Shown: one piece after another, positions 60,523 to 64,000 of the stretch
Position numbering within the stretch: the first letter of the stretch is position 1
How the letters are laid out: every line of letters begins with the position of its first letter
Origin: Lachnospiraceae bacterium
GTDB lineage: Bacteria > Bacillota > Clostridia > Lachnospirales > Lachnospiraceae
Length of the DNA: 64,000 bases
Assembly: GCA_902363135.1 (NCBI GenBank)
Contig: CABIZF010000002.1
Coordinates: 1-64,000 of the forward strand
Reading direction: 5' to 3'
Position numbers and translations under genes: made by a program
The notes under the pieces: model-generated
Told to the model about the DNA's origin: nothing
Database searches by the model: none
The model's input: the letters and a program-made list of their open reading frames with translations, nothing else

Positions 60523-61809
60523 ATGACAAAGAAGGACTGGCAGGAGGCCGGTGATCAGATCCGGGATCTCGTACAGAATGCCATAGACAGCGGAAATTAT
60601 TCGGAGCTGAGCAATACCATTACGGATGTTGTGAACAGCGCAGTAGATGGCGTGCAGGATGTATTGAAGAATTCGCTGTCGGATTTAGGGAGACAGCAGG
60701 CATGTGGCGGATGGTCGAAAAGACCGGAGGATTTGGCAGGAGCTGAGCGGAAGTCTGACCGGTATGCCCAGTCTCACGATACGGTAAGGCGCAGACAGGA
60801 GGCGGCTGAACGGATACGCAAGTCCATGCAGGGGAAGGAATATCATCCGGTGCCGCGCACAAAGACGCCGGGACTGATTGCGGGAAAGGCGATGAAGTGG
60901 ACGGGCTATTCTCTGGGCGGCATGTTTGCTGTGACAGCCGGGATTCTGGCCATTGTCAGCGGTGCGACAGGGGCTGAGCTGGTGCTCCCGATGGGGATCA
61001 TCGATGTTTTCCTTGTCGCATCGGTTGCACTTGGCATTAAGGGAAGCAGACAGGAGGGACTGGCAAAGCGGTTCCGGAGATATCAGCAGGCGATCGGGGA
61101 ACGGACATTCTGTCTGATTGAGGAGCTCTCAGCGGCCATCGGCAAGAAGCCGAAATTTGTACAGAAGGATCTGCGGAAGATGATCCGTGACGGATTTTTT
61201 CCACAGGGGTATCTGGACAAAAAGGAGACCTGCCTGATTACAGACCAGCAGACGTATCAGCAGTATCTGCAGACGGAAAAGGCATACGAGGCGCGGGCAC
61301 AGGAAGTGCAGGCGGATGGTCGAAAGGCCGGGGCGCAGCAGGCGTCTGCTTCCACCGCTGCACCGCATGGGAGCGAATATCAGGAGCTGCTTGCCGAGGG
61401 CCAGAGCTATATCCGGCATATCCATACATGTAACGATAAGATCGAGGATCCGGTCATCTCTGAAAAATTAGACCGGATGGAGATGATCGTGACGCGAATC
61501 TTTACTGAGGCCGGACGGAATCCGGACATAGCGGACGATCTGAAAAAGATGATGAGCTATTACCTGCCAACGACGAAAAAACTGTTGGATGCGTACTGTG
61601 AGCTTGATGAACAGCCGGTACCTGGGGAGAATATCGAGACAACGAAGCAGGAGATCGCAGCGACCTTAGATACCTTGAATAATGCATTTGCGAAGCTGCT
61701 CGACGATCTGTTTGAGGAAAAGGCGTGGGATATTTCTTCTGATATTAGCGTGCTCAATACGATGCTCGCGCAGGAGGGACTCACGGAAGGTGCATTTGAC
61801 AAAAAATGA
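60523..61809 (+). CDS. xpaC: XpaC-like protein (5-bromo-4-chloroindolyl phosphate hydrolysis family)
   Basis: 428 residues. No signal peptide. Residues 1-110 are helical and polar; two membrane helices occur at about 128-150 and 155-170 (YSLGGMFAVTAGILAIVSGA; VLPMGIIDVFLVASVALGIK). The rest is helical with the family stretch ISEKLDRMEMIVTRIFTEAG (about 310-329) and MMSYYLPTTKKLLDAYCELD. Paired with TelA in Firmicutes, as here (170 bp apart). Function is unclear; often linked to envelope or tellurite stress. Confidence 0.75.
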   Translation: MTKKDWQEAGDQIRDLVQNAIDSGNYSELSNTITDVVNSAVDGVQDVLKNSLSDLGRQQACGGWSKRPEDLAGAERKSDRYAQSHDTVRRRQEAAERIRKSMQGKEYHPVPRTKTPGLIAGKAMKWTGYSLGGMFAVTAGILAIVSGATGAELVLPMGIIDVFLVASVALGIKGSRQEGLAKRFRRYQQAIGERTFCLIEELSAAIGKKPKFVQKDLRKMIRDGFFPQGYLDKKETCLITDQQTYQQYLQTEKAYEARAQEVQADGRKAGAQQASASTAAPHGSEYQELLAEGQSYIRHIHTCNDKIEDPVISEKLDRMEMIVTRIFTEAGRNPDIADDLKKMMSYYLPTTKKLLDAYCELDEQPVPGENIETTKQEIAATLDTLNNAFAKLLDDLFEEKAWDISSDISVLNTMLAQEGLTEGAFDKK

Positions 61810-61980
61810 ACGCAAAGATGTTGGATACACGGATTGCTTCGCATTTCATGCTCTCGCAATCCTAAAACACCTCAAATTCGCTCATTTTTCTACGAAAAAT
61901 GGCTACTTTTCGGTGTTTTGCGGGTCAATAAGTCATGCAAATAAAGAGAAAGAAAAGACAAGGAAGCAGGGAGGATAATC

Positions 61981-63129
61981 ATGGACGATCAATTCAGGGA
62001 ATTTACAGATGTACCGACACCGACGCTGAGCTTTGGAGCACCGGTGGAGGAAAAGCCGGAACCGGTCGCGGTGAAGGAGGAACCGGTACAGCCACAGCTC
62101 GATGAGAGCATGCTCAGCGACGAAGAGCGTCGTCTGGTGGATGAGTTCAGCAAGCAGATTGACATTCACAATACGAACGGTATCCTGCAGTATGGCATCG
62201 GGACACAGAAAAAGATGGCGGACTTTTCCGAGACAGCTTTGAAAAATGTAAAGACGAAGGATCTTGGTGAAGTCGGGGATATGATTTCCGGCCTTGTGAC
62301 AGAGCTGAAGAGCTTTGATGTCGAGGAGGAGGAAAAAGGATTTCTCGGCTTCTTTAAAAAGTCCGGCAATAAGATGACCGCACTCAAAGCAAAGTATGAC
62401 AAGGCAGAGGTCAATGTGGAGAAGATATGCGATGTGCTTGAGGGACACCAGCGGCAGCTGATGAAGGATGTAGCGGTGCTCGATAAGATGTATGAGATCA
62501 ACCTGTCCTACTTTAAAGAGCTTTCCATGTACATTCTCGCCGGGAAGAAGCGGCTTGCCGAAGTACGTGCGACGGAGCTGGCACAGGCGAGCGCAAAGGC
62601 AAAAGCAAGTGATCTGCCGGAGGATGCGCAGGCGGCAAAGGATCTGGAGGAGATGTGCAACCGTTTTGAAAAGAAAATCCATGATCTGGAGCTGACCCGT
62701 ATGATTGCGATCCAGACGGCACCGCAGATCCGGCTTGTCCAGTCGAGCAATACGGTAATGATTGAGAAGATCCAGTCGACTGTAGTGAATACGATCCCGC
62801 TCTGGAAAAGCCAGATGGTGATTGCGCTCGGTGTCGAGCATGCGAACCAGGCCGCCCGCGCACAGCGTGAAGTGACGGATATGACGAATGAACTGCTGCG
62901 TAAAAATGCGGCGGCACTAAAGACCGCTACCGTCGAGGCGGCGAAGGAGTCCGAGCGCGGAATTGTCGATCTGGATACGTTAAAGACGACGAATCAGGCT
63001 CTGATATCGACCTTTGATGAAGTGATGAAGATCCAGGAGGATGGTCGCGCAAAGCGTCGTGAGGCAGAAGGCGAGCTGGCCCGTATGGAGCTGGAGCTTA
63101 AGAATAAGCTGCTAGAAATCCGTGGATAA
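61981..63129 (+). CDS. telA: TelA-like toxic anion resistance protein
   Basis: 382 residues, all alpha: long coiled helices from about 50 to 380 with family blocks NTNGILQYGIGTQKKMADFS (about 58-77), EVNVEKICDVLEGHQRQLMK and NTIPLWKSQMVIALGVEHAN (about 263-282). TelA proteins protect against tellurite and some cell-wall antibiotics by an unknown mechanism. Acts in the cytosol with XpaC at the membrane. GGGAGG precedes the ATG. No tellurite reductase or tehA/B gene is near. Confidence 0.85.
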   Translation: MDDQFREFTDVPTPTLSFGAPVEEKPEPVAVKEEPVQPQLDESMLSDEERRLVDEFSKQIDIHNTNGILQYGIGTQKKMADFSETALKNVKTKDLGEVGDMISGLVTELKSFDVEEEEKGFLGFFKKSGNKMTALKAKYDKAEVNVEKICDVLEGHQRQLMKDVAVLDKMYEINLSYFKELSMYILAGKKRLAEVRATELAQASAKAKASDLPEDAQAAKDLEEMCNRFEKKIHDLELTRMIAIQTAPQIRLVQSSNTVMIEKIQSTVVNTIPLWKSQMVIALGVEHANQAARAQREVTDMTNELLRKNAAALKTATVEAAKESERGIVDLDTLKTTNQALISTFDEVMKIQEDGRAKRREAEGELARMELELKNKLLEIRG

Positions 63130-63131
63130 TA

Positions 63132-63836
63132 TCATGTCTCTGCATCAACCATACGGTATCCGATACCGATTTCCGTAAAAATATATTCCGGCTGGGCCGG
63201 ATTGCGCTCGAGCTTCCGGCGGATGTTTGCCATGTTGACCCGCAGGATGCGGTTATTGTCATCCGCATAAGGCCCCCACACGTGAGAGATCAGGGCGTCA
63301 TAGGTGATGACCTTGCCGGAATTGTTTGCGAGCATGGATACAATTTTATATTCTACCTGTGTAAGATGCACCTCCTGTTCATGTACGGTGATGCGGCGGC
63401 GGTCAAAGTCGATGACCAGTCCGCTTGCCCGGAAAATGTGGGAGGTGCTGTTTGTTGCATTGATACGTGTCAGATGGCGGACGGCGGTGCGGATGCGGGC
63501 GAGCAGTTCGGATGTGCCAAAGGGCTTTGTGATGTAGTCATCTGCACCGAGATCCAGAGCAAGTACCTTTTCATTTTCTAAGGTCCTGGCAGAGATGACG
63601 ATGATCGGCATGGCAGACCACTTGCGCACTTTGCGGATGATATCTGTACCATCCATATCCGGCAGACCCAGATCAAGCAGTAAAATATCCGGGCAGCGCG
63701 AGGTGATCTGCGACAGGCCATCCATCCCGGAATAGCTTTTGAATACGCGGTAGTCCTGATTCATCAGAGCCGCTGCGATAAAGTCACAGATATTTTTTTC
63801 ATCTTCAATGATTAAGATCGATAATTTTGCACTCAT
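63132..63836 (-). CDS. kdpE: OmpR-family response regulator (KdpE-like)
   Basis: 234 residues. Receiver: ILIIEDEKNICDFIAAALMN, phospho-Asp in LLLDLGLPDMDG (about 55), Lys in DYITKPFGTSEL. Winged-helix part: VHLTQVEYKIVSMLANNSGK, DALISHVWGPYADDNNRILR VNMANIRRKLE. Strong resemblance to KdpE, which turns on the Kdp potassium pump under low K or high salt. Its ATG overlaps the sensor stop (ATGA). Convergent with telA, only 2 bp apart; kdpABC not in the window. Confidence 0.85.
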   Translation of the reverse strand: MSAKLSILIIEDEKNICDFIAAALMNQDYRVFKSYSGMDGLSQITSRCPDILLLDLGLPDMDGTDIIRKVRKWSAMPIIVISARTLENEKVLALDLGADDYITKPFGTSELLARIRTAVRHLTRINATNSTSHIFRASGLVIDFDRRRITVHEQEVHLTQVEYKIVSMLANNSGKVITYDALISHVWGPYADDNNRILRVNMANIRRKLERNPAQPEYIFTEIGIGYRMVDAET

Positions 63837-64000
63837 AATGGTTCCTCCGAGACTGTATGAGAGTAATCCCCGCGTGGGAGCGTGAAAGAGAATTCTGCGC
63901 CGCAGGGGGCTGGGATAGGGTGGCGAAAATGATGCCCTGTCGGGACTTCGCCCGGAATGTTGCAGGCTGTGATCGTGCCGTCATGTGCGGCGACGATTGT
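63833..64000 (-). CDS. kdpD: Sensor histidine kinase C-terminus (KdpD-like, partial)
   Basis: The last 55 residues are in the window: TIVAAHDGTITACNIPGEVP, then FRHPIPAPCGAEFSFTLPRG and a short tail. AHDG...F.FTLP is the end of the ATPase domain of histidine kinases such as KdpD. The start lies beyond the right edge. Coupled to the regulator by a 4-bp overlap. Confidence 0.75.
   Translation of the reverse strand, partial: TIVAAHDGTITACNIPGEVPTGHHFRHPIPAPCGAEFSFTLPRGDYSHTVSEEPL

Overview
The window looks like a chromosomal segment of a gut-type Firmicute, most likely a Lachnospiraceae member. This is inferred from the AT-rich Gram-positive gene style, strong GGAGG ribosome binding sites, clostridial-type Def, Fur/PerR, reverse rubrerythrin, a sortase-type surface protein with a VKTGD sorting signal, GHKL/LytTR regulators and IS200/IS605 elements. 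No rRNA, tRNA, CRISPR array, integrase or phage structural gene was seen.

Layout. 0-0.6 kb: an internally deleted IS605-like element. 0.6-5.1 kb: small stress and housekeeping genes (ArsC-like phosphatase, Def, VOC, YqxD-like, Spx/ArsC-like) followed by decayed genes (DHH phosphoesterase, WYL regulator, a second def fragment). 5.1-9.3 kb: AEC transporter, a LytTR protein and a secreted alkylsulfatase-like enzyme. 9.4-14.2 kb: a 1059-residue protein joining four ADP-ribose-handling domains (PARG-like, DraG/ARH-like, NADAR, macrodomain), then an MBL-fold hydrolase. Copies of an interspersed palindromic repeat lie on both sides. 14.2-16 kb: an IS605-like element with intact TnpB and stop-broken TnpA. 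16-19.5 kb: truncated glyoxalase, TetR with flanking palindromic operators, a membrane protein, a creatininase-family enzyme and a frameshifted HTH gene. 19.8-21.9 kb: a second IS200/IS605 element with a divergent TnpB.

22-26.9 kb: a GHKL/LytTR two-component pair divergent from a secreted propeller-like protein whose promoter carries direct repeats next to its -35, then an FKBP. 27.3-38.2 kb: a giant cell-wall adhesin with 12 tandem 273-bp repeats; its signal peptide is out of frame with its body. 38.4-40.6 kb: a degenerate M23 (SpoIIQ-like) protein, a rubrerythrin tail fragment and a broken GT39-like glycosyltransferase.

40.7-55.7 kb: a carbohydrate locus. It has an ABC importer without its own ATPase, a GH1 beta-glycosidase, Gfo/Idh/MocA and zinc dehydrogenases, an SDR, a FucI/AraA-like isomerase, an FGGY kinase, a DeoC-type aldolase, a TIM-barrel epimerase and a DeoR regulator. 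A shared CGATAA-type motif precedes three of its transcription units. 56-58.1 kb: rubrerythrin, PerR and a thioredoxin-reductase-like protein, with a common operator-like word. 58.5-64 kb: an SH3/NlpC-P60 cell-wall hydrolase, the XpaC-TelA pair and a KdpE/KdpD-type two-component system running off the right edge.

The observations I rate highest are the four-domain ADP-ribose protein, the split and block-duplicated giant adhesin, and the interspersed repeat family whose hairpin shows compensatory changes between copies.
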